Assembly: GCA_964019135.1 (NCBI GenBank)
Contig: OZ025249.1
Span: forward strand, 31,819,759 to 31,883,758
Direction: 5' to 3'
Length of the DNA: 64,000 nucleotides
DNA from: Arenicola marina
Lineage: Eukaryota; Annelida; Polychaeta; Arenicolidae
Below the pieces are notes generated by a model that saw only the letters and a program-made list of their open reading frames with translations, did not search any database and was not told the origin of the DNA. Below are positions 48,643 through 59,571 of this stretch, piece by piece (within the stretch, counting starts at the first letter, position 1; every line of letters begins with the position of its first letter). Both the position numbers and the translations under genes were made by a program.

Positions 48643-51600
48643 TGGCGGCTGATGCTGCTGCACCAGCTCCATCTACCGGCGATAGGGTTAAAGATGCCTC
48701 TTTCTATCAAAGCCCCAAAGGAGGGGATTGGGGTGGGGGCGTGGAGAGGTGGGGGAGGGGGTGAAAATGACCCAGATAAAGCCTCTACTACCACCAGGCC
48801 GAGGTGCCGCCGTCGAGTGGGTACATTCGGCAGGCAGCAGCGAGACCCCACTCACTACGCGATCGGTCGGTGCGGCGGTCGGCTGGACGGACGGAGAAAT
48901 GCCCCCACCGCGCACATATAACAGGGACCCAGTGCAACCCAGCGTGCGGGGCGGGGGGCTTTTGGCGGGGGGGGGGGGGCGCGGGACGGAAGCGGGGCGG
49001 GAGGGTGGAGGGGCGTTGGAGGGTGAGGGGAGAAGGACGTGAGAGTAGCGAACCCCAGTGCAGACCGCAAAGCGCCGTGTGAACCCCGAATCCCGACTCG
49101 GCTACACTCGGCTGTAGTCGGCCATCCCCGGCCATCCTCGGCGGTCTGGTCGAACAAACACCACACCCGACCCCCCCCCCCCCCCCCCGGCTTCTCCCCA
49201 CGTGTGTGTGTGTTTGGCTGGCTGGCTCCCCGCCACTCAGCGGCATAGCATAGGTTTCTTTCGCTGCAGGCAAATCTGGTATGCAATTGACAATGGACGA
49301 GTCCATTTCGCTTGATTTCCACGCGGGATGAGGGGTGGGCGGAATGGAACAGATCGCACGCTACACCGATGGGTTTCCTTCACTGCAAATCCCAACCTTT
49401 AAGAATCAAATGCGCAATAGTAACCTAAACCTATAATCGGTCTATGATACTCCCTTTAGACAACATCCTGCCTGTACGATATAATGAACCATCCCATCCA
49501 CCCTGTTCCTATATATCAGCTGATTTTTCTCACTTGAGGCCCTTACGCGACCAGGGCCCTGGCACAGTACCGGCAAGGCAGGCAGGCTGGTTGGCAGGCT
49601 GGCTGGCTTGGCCGACACGGGGCTATAAATGGAAGCTGTGCATAATCTACGAGTGGGTGTGGCCGGCCGACCCATGCGCCCTGAGGCCTGCCAACCCTTC
49701 TCCCTGGACCTGGCTGGGCTGGCTGGCCAGGGAGGGCCATCCATATACACAGAGCGGCCTGCCATGAGGGAGGGAGGCGAGGGCTGTCCCCGGGGCCTTG
49801 GTGGACGGGGGCGGTGAGGGAAGGAGGGGGGTGGGGAGGAGGGGGCGGTGACGGAAGAAAGGGGATAGGGAGGATGGTGGTGGGGCGGAGGGGGGCGGTG
49901 AGGGAAGGAGGGGGGTGGGGGTAAGAGGGGAGGGGGGAGCAGAGGGCGGTGAGGAAAGGAGGGGGCGGTGAGGGAAGGAGGGGGTGGGGGGAGGGGGGCG
50001 GTGAGGGAAGGAGGGGGGCGTGGGGCGTGGCGTATGGAGTGAGGGGGGTCCACCCTACCGGCCAGTGCACCCCATAACACGCAATCATCGTCGTCAACCA
50101 GCTCGCCGCGTGGGCAAACAACCTGCCACTGAGGCACTGGACCGGATGTGCCGGAACCATCGAGAAAAGGACATACGGAAGCCCATTAGACCATCACGGC
50201 AATAACGGGAGACAGGGAGCTCACCGGACCCGAGACGACCTCGAGGGGGAGGACATCTCTTTAACTTTCATTACGTCAGGAGGCCATCGGAACCATTGGG
50301 TCGGAAATGCTGTAACCGCCACTTCTCTACGGAAGCCGAGACGGGAGTGCAAGACGGCTGAAACCGCCAGCGACAAGGCCTAGATGCGGAGGAGGCGATG
50401 AGACAACAGGGGGATGATAGAGCCATCAGGCCACAGTGTAGCCAGCGGCTAGCTATCACAGTCACTGACCGACCAATAGTGCTATCTGCCATCAAGGGGT
50501 CGGACCATTGCATATAACGGCCATGATACCAGCGATTCCCACCGTGATATGCGGAAAGGGCTGTCGACGGTGGTGAAGGCAGCTCTTGATAAACGCGTTG
50601 ATTTTTTACACGTCAAACACTACACGGCCCAGAGTGTTATTCAACCCGCAGCTAATGGGACACAAGTGGTACGGGGCGGCAGGGTGCAAGGGGAGGGAGA
50701 GGTAGGGGAGGGGGGAGGGGGGGGGGGTTAAGCCTTTTTGACTTGTCGTCCAGGCCCAGGGCTGATGTAGGGGACCCCAGTATATGGCCTACAGCTAGTT
50801 TATCGACAGATTGCCATTTACGGAATCGTTGGGTTATGCCACATTCATTGGCGTCGTATCGCAGTCGATATCGGAGTGTGTCCGTGATTTATCCCACATG
50901 CCAATTATAGACGCGTTAGTGGATATCGAAGCACCAAGTTGTTTTGGTTATTCACATTCTTTTAGCAGTTTTGGTGGGCACATTAAGCTGATGGAATCAG
51001 AAAAATTGTATAAATTGATTATTATGATATACACCATAGCCCAGTATATCACGCCTCCTCCGCGACTGTCCCAGTGGCTCCCTCCAGCGACAGCCGCTGT
51101 AATGGCGCCTCAGGTTGCCAGGGGTAACGCCTGGGCCCGGTGACGCATGTGATGCCCCACCCCCATCCCCCTTCTCCCCTATCAGGCCCATGCCCTCAGG
51201 GAGACATCCCCGCCCCCCCCTCCCTCTCAGGGAGATATCCCCGCCCACCCCACCACCCCCCTCAGGGAGATACCCCCCCCCCACCTCAGGGAGATACCCC
51301 TCCCCCAACCCTACTCGGGAGTAACCGGATCTGCCCCGTCAGGAAACAGGAATTCGAAGCCCTGGATCCCAAAATCTGAATCCCGATCGTTAGCATCCAG
51401 AGCGATCCGCAGTGACATGATCCGGACGAGAGGGGGGGGGGCGGAGACCGCTGGGGAGTCTCCATGGCGACATTCCTGACATAACCGCTGTCATCGCCAC
51501 TTTAATCCGGCGAAGAACAGACAACTTGATGTGATAGACTCCGGACAGATTTGTTTCTGGATCAGGTTCACTTACAAAGCGAAAACGAATGCCAGGGAAC

Positions 51601-52164
51601 ACAAAAAAAACAAAAAAAAATAGGACCAATTTTGTGTCCTCAAGATTTCTTTGTTTACAAAATAGCCCCTTGTTCTTAGTCTGTACTACAGCGCTGATAA
51701 AACCAGCATAACAAATTCGTTCCAACAGCAAGTGGCGATACAAGTTTGAGCATGATGACAACGTAGATCCGGAATTCCTTAACCAAAGTGATGGCAAATC
51801 CGAACCATGGAGAGAGTCTTGCATGGTTAGTCACCACCGCATGACGTCACCCCTGGTGTATAGAACCTAAACCGCAACTATGTGACGTTAAGGCTGCCAT
51901 AATTATGTCCACCGTAGCAGTATATAGGCATGGTCTCCCCTCCCCTTTTTGTGGTTCATCTCCACCCCCGACCACATCCATTGTGGGACAGACGCAGTGT
52001 ATAATCGTAATCATAAATAATGTTATATGATCCTATATTATTTCACCACAATGCCGGTGACACATATCACTCATCCGTCGCCAGAGCGGATGAGCGATGT
52101 CACAGCGCGTGTGCGACGTATTACGGTACGACTCGCGGTCAGCACCCATGACAATGCCCGTATG
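48643..52164. other. Long intronic stretch with G/C homopolymers, no supported gene
   Basis: Contains C18 and G13 runs near 48970 and 49170, a GGAGGGGGCGGTGAGGGAA purine/G-rich tract (49800-50040), and a TCAGGGAGATA-CCCC tandem of about 31 bp (51200-51310). Open frames are proline-rich by composition. Confidence 0.5.
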
Positions 52165-52345
52165 TTAGGCACGACGCGCTGCGTGACGTCACTGCCTGTA
52201 CTGGGCAGGACGCGCTGCGTGACGTCACTGCCTGTACTGGGCAGGACGCGCTGCGTGACGTCACTGCCTGTACTGGGCAGGACGCGCTGCGTGACGTCAC
52301 TGCCTGTACTGGGCAGGACGCGCTGCGTGACGTCACTGCGTGTAC
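52165..52345. promoter_or_regulatory. 36-bp tandem repeat with five perfect TGACGTCA (CRE) sites
   Basis: The unit is GCGCTGCGTGACGTCACTGC plus CTGTACTGGGCAGGAC, repeated five times. Each contains the palindromic cAMP-response element TGACGTCA, spaced 36 bp apart. It lies in the intron about 1.2 kb downstream of the RPEL exon. A CREB/ATF role is inference from the motif. Confidence 0.8.
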
Positions 52346-53236
52346 TGGGCAGGATGCCATCACTGGATCGGTGTTTAAGGCCATCTTTGTGCACACATGG
52401 ACCAATGAACCCTTTTCTGTGGGGGCAATCCGGTGACAGGATAAAACGACCCAGAGGCACAGGTGGGGGGGGGGGGGGGGGTGTAACCCACAATCTGTTG
52501 GGTTTGTAGTTGTGCAGGCCACGCCACGGGTGCTCCCACTCCCAGGGTGCCACCCATGTCTCCAGCCCGTGTCCCATTGACACCACGGCGGAATCAAACG
52601 CCGCCACAACGATAGCACATTATTGCCACGACCGTTATCAACTCCCCATAACTCTTGTGTACAGACAACACGAACCCGTGTAACGCTGAGTCACCAAATG
52701 AATGGTATATATATATATATATATATATATAAGTGCATACTTTATTAGTAGTGACTATGGTGGCTGGCACGCCCTGCCTAACCATTGTCATCAGTCGCCA
52801 TCACTCACATTTGACACCCGTAACGACGCCATTTACCGACCATAGGACTCCACCCATGAGCGGGCGATAGGCGTAAATACACATGCCAACGATCACATCC
52901 AGCGGGGAGACAAAGCCACCGCCGTGCTAAATGCCCATAACTACAACTCACGATAGTGCTTTGTCCCTTTGTTCGGGGGAGGGGGAGGGAGGGGGGAGGG
53001 TCGTTAGGAGCTAGGCGACGGACGAGCAGCAAGGGAAAGATCATTACATCACGGATCTGGAGAACCAATATATATACCGGGACACGTGTAGGGCAGACAA
53101 CTTCGTATCAACAAAAGGGGGTCAACCACACAAGAAGACAGGAGACCAGGGTGCGGAATTTATGCCGGGCCACATAGGGTTAACAGAGCTCACTGGATGT
53201 TGATACTGTGTGTACATGAATGTAATTATGAATGTG
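52346..53236. other. Intronic stretch, no gene seen
   Basis: Contains a G18 run near 52470, an (AT)n run at about 52707-52732 and a G-rich tract at 52975-53000. Nothing coding was recognised. Confidence 0.5.
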
Positions 53237-53512
53237 TCTCACAGCCCCACCCTCGGAGACGGCGGAGATTGGTATCTCTGCATGGAGATGGGCACAGGTA
53301 TGAGCTATTCAGTAAAGACTGGGTGACTGACATAGCGCTGTCGTCAGCGCCACCCCCGGAGACGGCGGGCAGTGGAGATTGATATCCCTGCATGGCGATG
53401 GACATTAAGACTGGGTGACTGACTTGCCGCTGTCGTCAGCGCCACCCCCGGAGACGGGCGGGCAGTGGAGATTGATATCCCTGCATGGACACGGACATTA
53501 AGCCTGACTTAC
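53237..53512 (-). repeat. Tandem partial copies of the RPEL exon 3' end and donor
   Basis: The last 45 nt of the exon (53513-53557) recur at 53428-53473 (one extra G), 53336-53380 and, shorter, at about 53242-53270. On the gene strand the nearest copy ends GACAGCG followed by GCAAGT, a GC-type donor. The next has lost the donor (CTATGT). The repeats sit directly after the true GTAAGT donor. They look like the start of a minisatellite seeded on an exon edge. Confidence 0.85.
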
Positions 53513-53632
53513 CGCTGTCGTCAGCGCCACCCTCGGAGACGGCGGGCAGTGGAGATTCGTCGACATCGCGGAGAACCCCCCGCTTGATGAGTTCCTCGCG
53601 GGTGGTGCGTACAGAGATCTTTCTTTCCAGGT
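53513..53632 (-). CDS. PHACTR: PHACTR homologue, exon with the N-terminal RPEL motif (internal exon, partial gene)
   Basis: This is a 120-nt exon read on the minus strand. It encodes 39 whole codons, LERKISVRTTREELIKRGVL followed by RDVDESPLPAVSEGGADDS. LERKIS..REELIKRGVL is the first RPEL repeat of phosphatase and actin regulators. In that family, RPEL repeats bind G-actin and a C-terminal segment binds protein phosphatase 1. As in vertebrate PHACTRs, this first repeat lacks the proline of the RPEL name. The acceptor is ...CTTCTGAAG (plus 53633-53634), preceded by a long CT-rich tract (53640-53681). The donor is GTAAGT (plus 53507-53512). Incoming and outgoing phases are both 1, and the outgoing G joins AG of the next exon to give Glu. 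The upstream N-terminal exon (basic segment) was not found in the window. Family identity is near certain; the exon edges are predicted. Confidence 0.92.
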
Positions 53633-53639
53633 CTTCAGA

Positions 53640-53645
53640 AGAGAG

Positions 53646-53681
<36 letters not shown>
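53640..53681. repeat. (GA)n run forming the polypyrimidine tract of the RPEL exon
   Basis: A plus-strand GA microsatellite reads as CT repeats on the gene strand, immediately before the CTTCTGAAG acceptor. Length variation here would change the polypyrimidine tract. Confidence 0.8.
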
Positions 53682-53682
<1 letters not shown>

Positions 53683-54887
53683 CAATAACACAGTTCATTA
53701 TTAACGCACAGCAAAATCACGGAAACCTACACGAGTGCATCATGATATACACACTTTGTGCAAAAGGTCTAATAAGAACGTCATATCCAGTGAAGAACAA
53801 TGATAAAGTACGCATTATGCCTGAGGCGTGTTAATACATGATTAATATTTACATGTATTATGTATGAACCTACATCCATCAGTCTAACGTCATGCTGGCT
53901 TGATACTGAAATGATATGGGCTTTTATACATGGCTCTGAGAAGTAAGGAACCCCCGCACATCGCCTTTTTTTCACACGAGAAATGTGTAACATTTGATGT
54001 AGGTAGCACGTTAAACAGGGTATCCAGCTTAATAAATAAGGCAGCAAGTTTAAAACCACACTATTATCCCTATACAAGTAATTACAGTCGCTTGGTATCT
54101 GAACGTTTATACAAACAGGTAAAACCCAGGCACGAATATGAAATACGAACAGCTATCATAGCGCCACGCCGGTAGGGTTTATCATATTGGCGCAGGACCA
54201 ACACGCGCCAGTCTAGTAGCCGGACGTCTATTTTAGTACGTCCAACCGGGTGGTCGGAAACGCGGGGCTTTCGTGAATAGCCCCGCAGGGGACGCGCACT
54301 ACCATGTCTGGCTAGTTTCCGGATCAATGAATACCAAGCCAGATATGATGAGGAAGCCGTGACGCAGTGGAGTGTAAAGAGTGGGTGACACACGTCAGTG
54401 TTGTGACGCTGGACAATGACCGACGTTGACGTCAGCATTGTGACAGCCGACGCCCATATCGACGTCACCCCTAGCGGACCCAGCCCTCTAAACAAAAGGT
54501 CAACGACCTTGAGGCACCAACTCAGCTGTGTTTGTTACCTGTTCACTCACACAGAGTAAACAGTCTGTCTCCTACCTGACGGGCGGAAAGCCTTAACACT
54601 GTGGCTTATTGTAAATAAATCATTGTGCAATGTAATGTGAGCTATTGCTTCTTTTCCTTTGACGTAGCATTCAGCAATGAAACTATTGTAGTTTTAGGCC
54701 CGTTCTGCGCACACGAAGGCTAAATCCGGCCAATAAACCTTCAGGAACAATGCATCATTGCGATGAAATATTCCCCGGATTAGATCGCCCAGACCGCATT
54801 GTGAAAGACGGACCATGGCCCGCAAGTTTCAAAAGTTCGGGGACGAATTTTCCGCCAATTAGCATGGAGCAGAGGGAACAGTTGGCT
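53682..54887. other. Intronic stretch upstream of the RPEL exon, no gene seen
   Basis: AT-rich unique sequence. A minus-strand frame of 137 codons (54082-54495) has no recognised domain. GCGGGGCTTTCGTGAATAGC with its complement forms a short hairpin near 54270. The expected PHACTR N-terminal basic exon was not found. Confidence 0.5.
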
Positions 54888-55155
54888 CTGGGGCCGTATT
54901 CATAATCCCCTCGTAAGTTACGCACGAAAAGTGTATTATCGTCTTGGCCTCATCAGCTCGTTGTGGTGGTGTTTGATTAATTGATGATAAAGAGATCTTT
55001 TTCAATATAATTTTAGCTCTTTCTTAATTCAGAACAAAATCCACTTCTTGGGTGACTACTTATGTATTTTGAATCCGATAATCCCTTGACAAACCTTCCA
55101 CTTAGCGCTAGGTCTACTGGCGTAGCCTAAGTGTCGATTATAAATACGGCCCCAG
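54888..55155. mobile_element. MITE with CTGGGGCCGTATTCATAAT terminal inverted repeats
   Basis: The left end CTGGGGCCGTATTCATAAT and right end ATTATAAATACGGCCCCAG are inverted repeats with one mismatch in 19. The 268-bp element has no coding frame. On its right flank, the minus strand reads TGGCCGAGTGGTAGAACACT, a tRNA A-box-like SINE head, so it may have landed in a SINE. Confidence 0.75.
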
Positions 55156-55870
55156 GTCTGCAGTAGAGTGTTCTACCACTCGGCCACTCAGGCGCCCGTG
55201 GCGCTTAATGGTGTGACCCTCGCGTTCATATGACGTCATTAATTACGACGTCAAGGACAAAGTGTTTATCATAACGCGCCCCAGAATGACGTCATAACAT
55301 GACGTCATAAGAACAATTGGCGAGATCGCGTGTCACAGCCTACTTTTATATATATATATAAATACACCACCGCCACCGTAAAAGACACCACTACACTTTG
55401 ATGTATATGTCGACATCATATTTCATACCCCTTGATCCTGGCATTTATATCAAAAGCCCCCTCCCCTCCCCCCACCCATCAAAGAACTGTTACAAGTCCC
55501 GGCTAACATCGCATAGTCTCGTACGATCAAAGCGTCTCCATTAAGGGGTTTGTTCACACCAGGGCAGAAACAGGATGCGTAAACATAACGAACTGACCGG
55601 GGGAACACAGTGGTATCCGTAGTGGACGTGCTCAAACTTATCTGGAGTGAACGTCCTGCAGGGTTCCTGCTTTATTGCAGAACTTACATTACCGGTACGC
55701 TTCAAAGGGAGGACGCTTGGTAAGTTCTACGTGGGTGATTCACCTTGAAGCAGCGCCGCTCTACTGCCCCACGACGTGCCACCAGGAAGGTTGTGTGGTC
55801 CATCACAATGTGGGTCCGCGTGTCGGTTAAGTAAGACGCTTCAACATCTGCAGGTCCTAGCGCCGTAATG
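55156..55870. other. Intronic stretch, no gene seen
   Basis: Contains several TGACGTCA/GACGTCAT motifs (55230-55310), an AT run (55347-55362) and a C-rich patch. No exon is supported. Confidence 0.5.
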
Positions 55871-57075
55871 GGAAGGGTCAGGCAGAGGGATGAGGGGCAA
55901 GGCAGAGAGATGAGGGGTCAGGCAGAGAGATGAGGGGCCAGGCAGAGAGATGAGGGGTCAGGCAGAGAGATGAGGGGTCATGCAGAGAGATGAGGGGTCA
56001 GGCAGAGAGATGAGGGGTCATGCAGAGAGATGAGGGGTCATGCAGAGAGATGAGGGGCCAGGCAGAGAGATGAGGGGCCAGGCAGAGAGATGAGGGGTCA
56101 GGCAGAGAGATGAGGGGTCAGGCAGAGAGATGAGGGGTCAGGCAGAGAGATGAGGGGTCAGGCAGAGAGATGAGGGGTTAGGCAGAGAGATGAGGGGTCA
56201 GCCAGAGAGATGAGGGGCCAGGCAGAGAGATGAGGGGTCATGCAGAGAGATGAGGGGTCATGCAGACAGATGAGGGGTCAGGCAGAGAGATGAGGGGTAA
56301 GGCAGAGAGACGAGGGGCCAGGCAGAGAGATGAGGGGCCAGGCAGAGAGATGAGGGGTCATGCAGAGAGATGAGGGGTCAGGCAGAGAGATGAGGGGTCA
56401 TGCAGAGAGATGAGGGGTCATGCAGAGAGATGAGGGGCCAGGCAGAGAGATGAGGGGCCAGGCAGAGAGATGAGGGGTCAGGCAGAGAGATGAGGGATCA
56501 GGCAGAGAGATGAGGGGTTAGGCAGAGAGATGAGGGGTCAGGTAGAGAGATGAGGGGTCAGGCAGAGAGATGAGGGGTCAGGCAGAGAGATGAGGGGTCA
56601 TGCAGAGAGATGAGGGGTCATGCAGAGAGATGAGGGGCCAGGCAGAGAGATGAGGGGCCAGGCAGAGAGATGAGGGGTCAGGCAGAGAGATGAGGGGTCA
56701 GGCAGAGAGATGAGGGGTCAGGCAGAGAGATGAGGGGTCAGGCAGAGAGATGAGGGGTCATGCAGAGATATGAGGGGCCAGGCAGAGATATGAGGGGGCA
56801 GGAAGAGAGATGAGGGGTCAGGCAGAGAGATGAGGGGTCATGCAGAGAGATGAGGGGTCATGCAGAGAGATTAGGGGCCAGGCAGAGAGATGAGGGGTCA
56901 GGCAGAGAGATGAGGGGTAATGCAGAGAGATGAGGGGTCAGGCAGAGAGATGAGGGGTCAGGCAGAGAGATGAGGGGCCAGGCAGAGATATGAGGGGTCA
57001 GGCAGAGAGATGAGGGGTCAGGCAGAGAGATGAGGGGTCAGGCAGAGAGATGAATGGTCAGGCAGAGAGATTAGG
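55871..57075. repeat. 20-bp minisatellite, ~60 copies
   Basis: The unit is GAGGGGTCAGGCAGAGAGAT, with TCATGCA, CCAGGCA and TTAGGCA variants, and is strongly purine-rich. The right end borders a SINE fragment. Confidence 0.95.
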
Positions 57076-57200
57076 GGCCACGTCTCTGGGGGTTACACCC
57101 GATTCTTTGCGAAGCAAGATCTCGGGATTTTTATCCTGTGCACACCGAGACAGTTGCATAGATGGGATTCAATCCCCGTACCGGCCGCTTGGGCCGCCCT
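57076..57200 (-). mobile_element. SINE fragment, same family as 46081-46245
   Basis: On the minus strand a B-box-like GGGATTGAATCCC is followed by CACAGGATAAAAATCCCGAG, a CTTCG-containing stretch and GGTGTAACCCCCAGAGACGT. This parallels the body of the SINE at 46081. The A-box half is missing or diverged. Confidence 0.55.
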
Positions 57201-57224
57201 GGCAATACACGCTCGACAATATTT

Positions 57225-57605
57225 GGTGTATGCACTATATCACCTTGTATGGTGTTTGCAATAATTACCTTGCATAGTGTATACATTAATTACCTGGGCT
57301 GGTGTATGCACTAAGTACCTTCGCTGGTGTATGCACTAATTACCTTGGCTGGTGTATGCACTAATTATCTTGTGTGGTGTATGCACTAATTACCTTGCAT
57401 GGTGTATGCACTAATTATCTGGTGTGGTGTATGCACTAATAAACTGGCACGGCGTATACACTAACTTGTTTGGTGTATGCACTAATAACCTTGCATGGTG
57501 TATGCACTAATTACCTTGCATGATGTATGCACTAATTACATTGCATGGTGTATGCATAAATTGCCTTGTCTGGTGTATGCACTAATTACATTGTATGGTT
57601 GTATT
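57225..57605. repeat. ~25-bp degenerate minisatellite, ~15 copies
   Basis: The unit is GGTGTATGCACTAATTACCT plus TGCAT, with considerable divergence and small indels. Confidence 0.88.
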
Positions 57606-58005
57606 ACATACACAAGGTAGCACCCGGGAAGACTCAACACATTAATATCGGCGGACCTTGTTCTAATGCCTAGAATATAGGCCTACAGACAGAACAATGC
57701 GGTCAGCCCGCGAGATCACCAAACATATCGGTACACTAACATCTTCGATATCACAACCGCCCCACCACCACTACCCGGGTCACACAACACCGGGTGTGAG
57801 AGAGAGGGGTGGGGGGGGGGGGCTTAGCACGTCACCTATCTAGCCAATCCCGGTCACCGGGGCACATTGGAAGCCCTACCGTGTGGTCGAGGGAACGCCT
57901 AGAACGGCACTAACACTACCCACTCACGGGAGCGAGAGAGAGGGAGGGGGGGGGGGTAGGGGGGGGGGGGAGGGGGAGAGCGACCAGGGAAGACGCCGAA
58001 ATAAT
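57606..58005. other. Intronic or flanking stretch, no gene seen
   Basis: Unique sequence with G runs (57808-57820 and 57940-57975). Nothing else was recognised. Confidence 0.5.
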
Positions 58006-58116
58006 AGATAAGGAATGAGTTGCAGGTTTTTAATGGGATCGAAGAACTTGGGAGGCGTATTGCCTAGCTGAGAATTTGTAAAGTCCTAATAAGGACCCGC
58101 AACTCATTCCTTATCT
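58006..58116. mobile_element. Fold-back MITE, AGATAAGGAATGAGTTGCAG ends, copy 1
   Basis: The left end AGATAAGGAATGAGTTGC is exactly inverted at the right end GCAACTCATTCCTTATCT. The element is 111 bp and most of its length can pair with itself. Confidence 0.8.
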
Positions 58117-58185
58117 GGCTTAATGTGTATTTCCATTGTAGCCACTCTAGAGTAGGTGCATGGAGAACAGGCTTGTACTAAACAT

Positions 58186-58262
58186 CATACACACGTAAGC
58201 AACCTAACCGGTACGGCACGAAATAGCCTTATAGGCTGAAAGTGCCGTTAAATCCCAATCAA
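58186..58262 (+). mobile_element. SINE 3' tail
   Basis: GCTGAAAGTGCCGTTAAATC continues to CCAATCAAATCAAATT. This is the same tail as the 38-bp insertion at 44024-44061. Confidence 0.55.
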
Positions 58263-58351
58263 ATCAAATTAAACCACACGTAACCATCAGGATTTTATTT
58301 CCCCTTGCTGGTTTTTTAGTGTCACGGAAATAGAGTGACCCGCTCTGTATT

Positions 58352-58454
58352 AGATAAGGAATGAGTTGTAGGTCATTATTGGGATTGAAGAACTTCGAGG
58401 CGTAGCCGATAAGTTGTGAGATCCCAATAATGACCTACAACTCATTCCTTATCT
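58352..58454. mobile_element. Fold-back MITE, same family, copy 2
   Basis: AGATAAGGAATGAGTTGTAG at the left is inverted at the right (CTACAACTCATTCCTTATCT). Inner arms (GGTCATTATTGGGAT and ATCCCAATAATGACC) also pair, giving an almost perfect hairpin of 103 bp. Confidence 0.82.
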
Positions 58455-58457
58455 GGC

Positions 58458-58696
58458 TTAATGCCTACTTCTATTGTTTCCTCCGAGGAGGCGGCGATGG
58501 CATGGAGTATGTGAGCGAGGGGTCATTATTGTGACGGAACTATAATGACCCGCTCTGGTACAATAATGACCTCCTGCTCACGGTCCGCAGGTCCTTACCG
58601 GCAAAACACGACTCCGAGGAAACAATAGAAGTATGCATTAAGGGACATTAATGCATACTTCTATTGTTTCTTGATCTACAACTCATTCCTTATCTA
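58458..58696. mobile_element. Composite fold-back with ACTTCTATTGTTTC arms and a third AGATAAGG end
   Basis: ACTTCTATTGTTTCCTCCGA at about 58468 is inverted at 58614-58635. A second copy of the arm (TGCATACTTCTATTGTTTC) then runs directly into CTACAACTCATTCCTTATCT at 58675-58696. The two families appear nested or recombined. Confidence 0.65.
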
Positions 58697-58862
58697 ATAT
58701 ATAATGACCAGCGCTGGGACAAAAATGACCCGCTTCGAGAAAATAATGACCCACTCGTGGTCCGCTGGTCCTTACCGGTAACACTCGACTCCGAGGCAAC
58801 ACTAGTATTTAATGACACTGGATTGCTCCTCCCAGACCTCCCAGTACCATCTAACACCACGT

Positions 58863-59571
58863 GTAACACCTGAGTAGGCCTACAAGTAAACCGAACCGCA
58901 TGACCCCAATAAACATTGTGACGTCACGACGATCTAACGGTCGCTCGGCTCGTGCTGCTCAAAGCCTCGCGAGACATTGATTTTGTAATATGCTGAGCGT
59001 GTTTAGCCAGTCACGGCATGATTCGGATATACATGCCTATCGACTGTAGTAAAATAAAACAAGATGCCGACATTTTTTAGCCATTAGGTAATTATATTTT
59101 GATTTTGATGAGCATAGTTGGCATTCCGGTATTCAGTTTTAAATCGATATGGGGGTATCTCGGTCGTCACTACCCTGATAGCGTCATAACAACGTCCGAC
59201 TTAACCCCACCAGTGAAAAATTAATCATCCATTTCTATCAAAATGACATCAGCCCAAAAAACAACACGAAACACCTTTGTGCCATTAAAGGGTCAGTGAC
59301 CGATATAGGACTGAGTTCATTGTTTGCCTCCCTTAATGGCCGGTTCGATATTTGTTATGAAAGAGATTTCTCAGCAACTAACATATAACAACGATTGTTT
59401 CGCGGAATAGTTTTATATTGTTATTTATATATTTTGTATTATTATATAAGAACTTACGTTTGTTAATTATATTTGTCACTGAATGAATTTTTGCTTTAGG
59501 CTACCTGCGTGCACACATGGAGGATATCGGGACAGAGAATCGAATGGAAAATAGGAAAGTAAAGAATAACG
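58863..59571. other. Stretch without recognised content
   Basis: AT-rich unique sequence. No exon or element was seen. Confidence 0.5.

Noticed and set aside
54082..54495. 137-codon minus frame upstream of the RPEL exon
   Set aside because: No family match and no suitable splice sites were recognised. Composition is like the surrounding intron.
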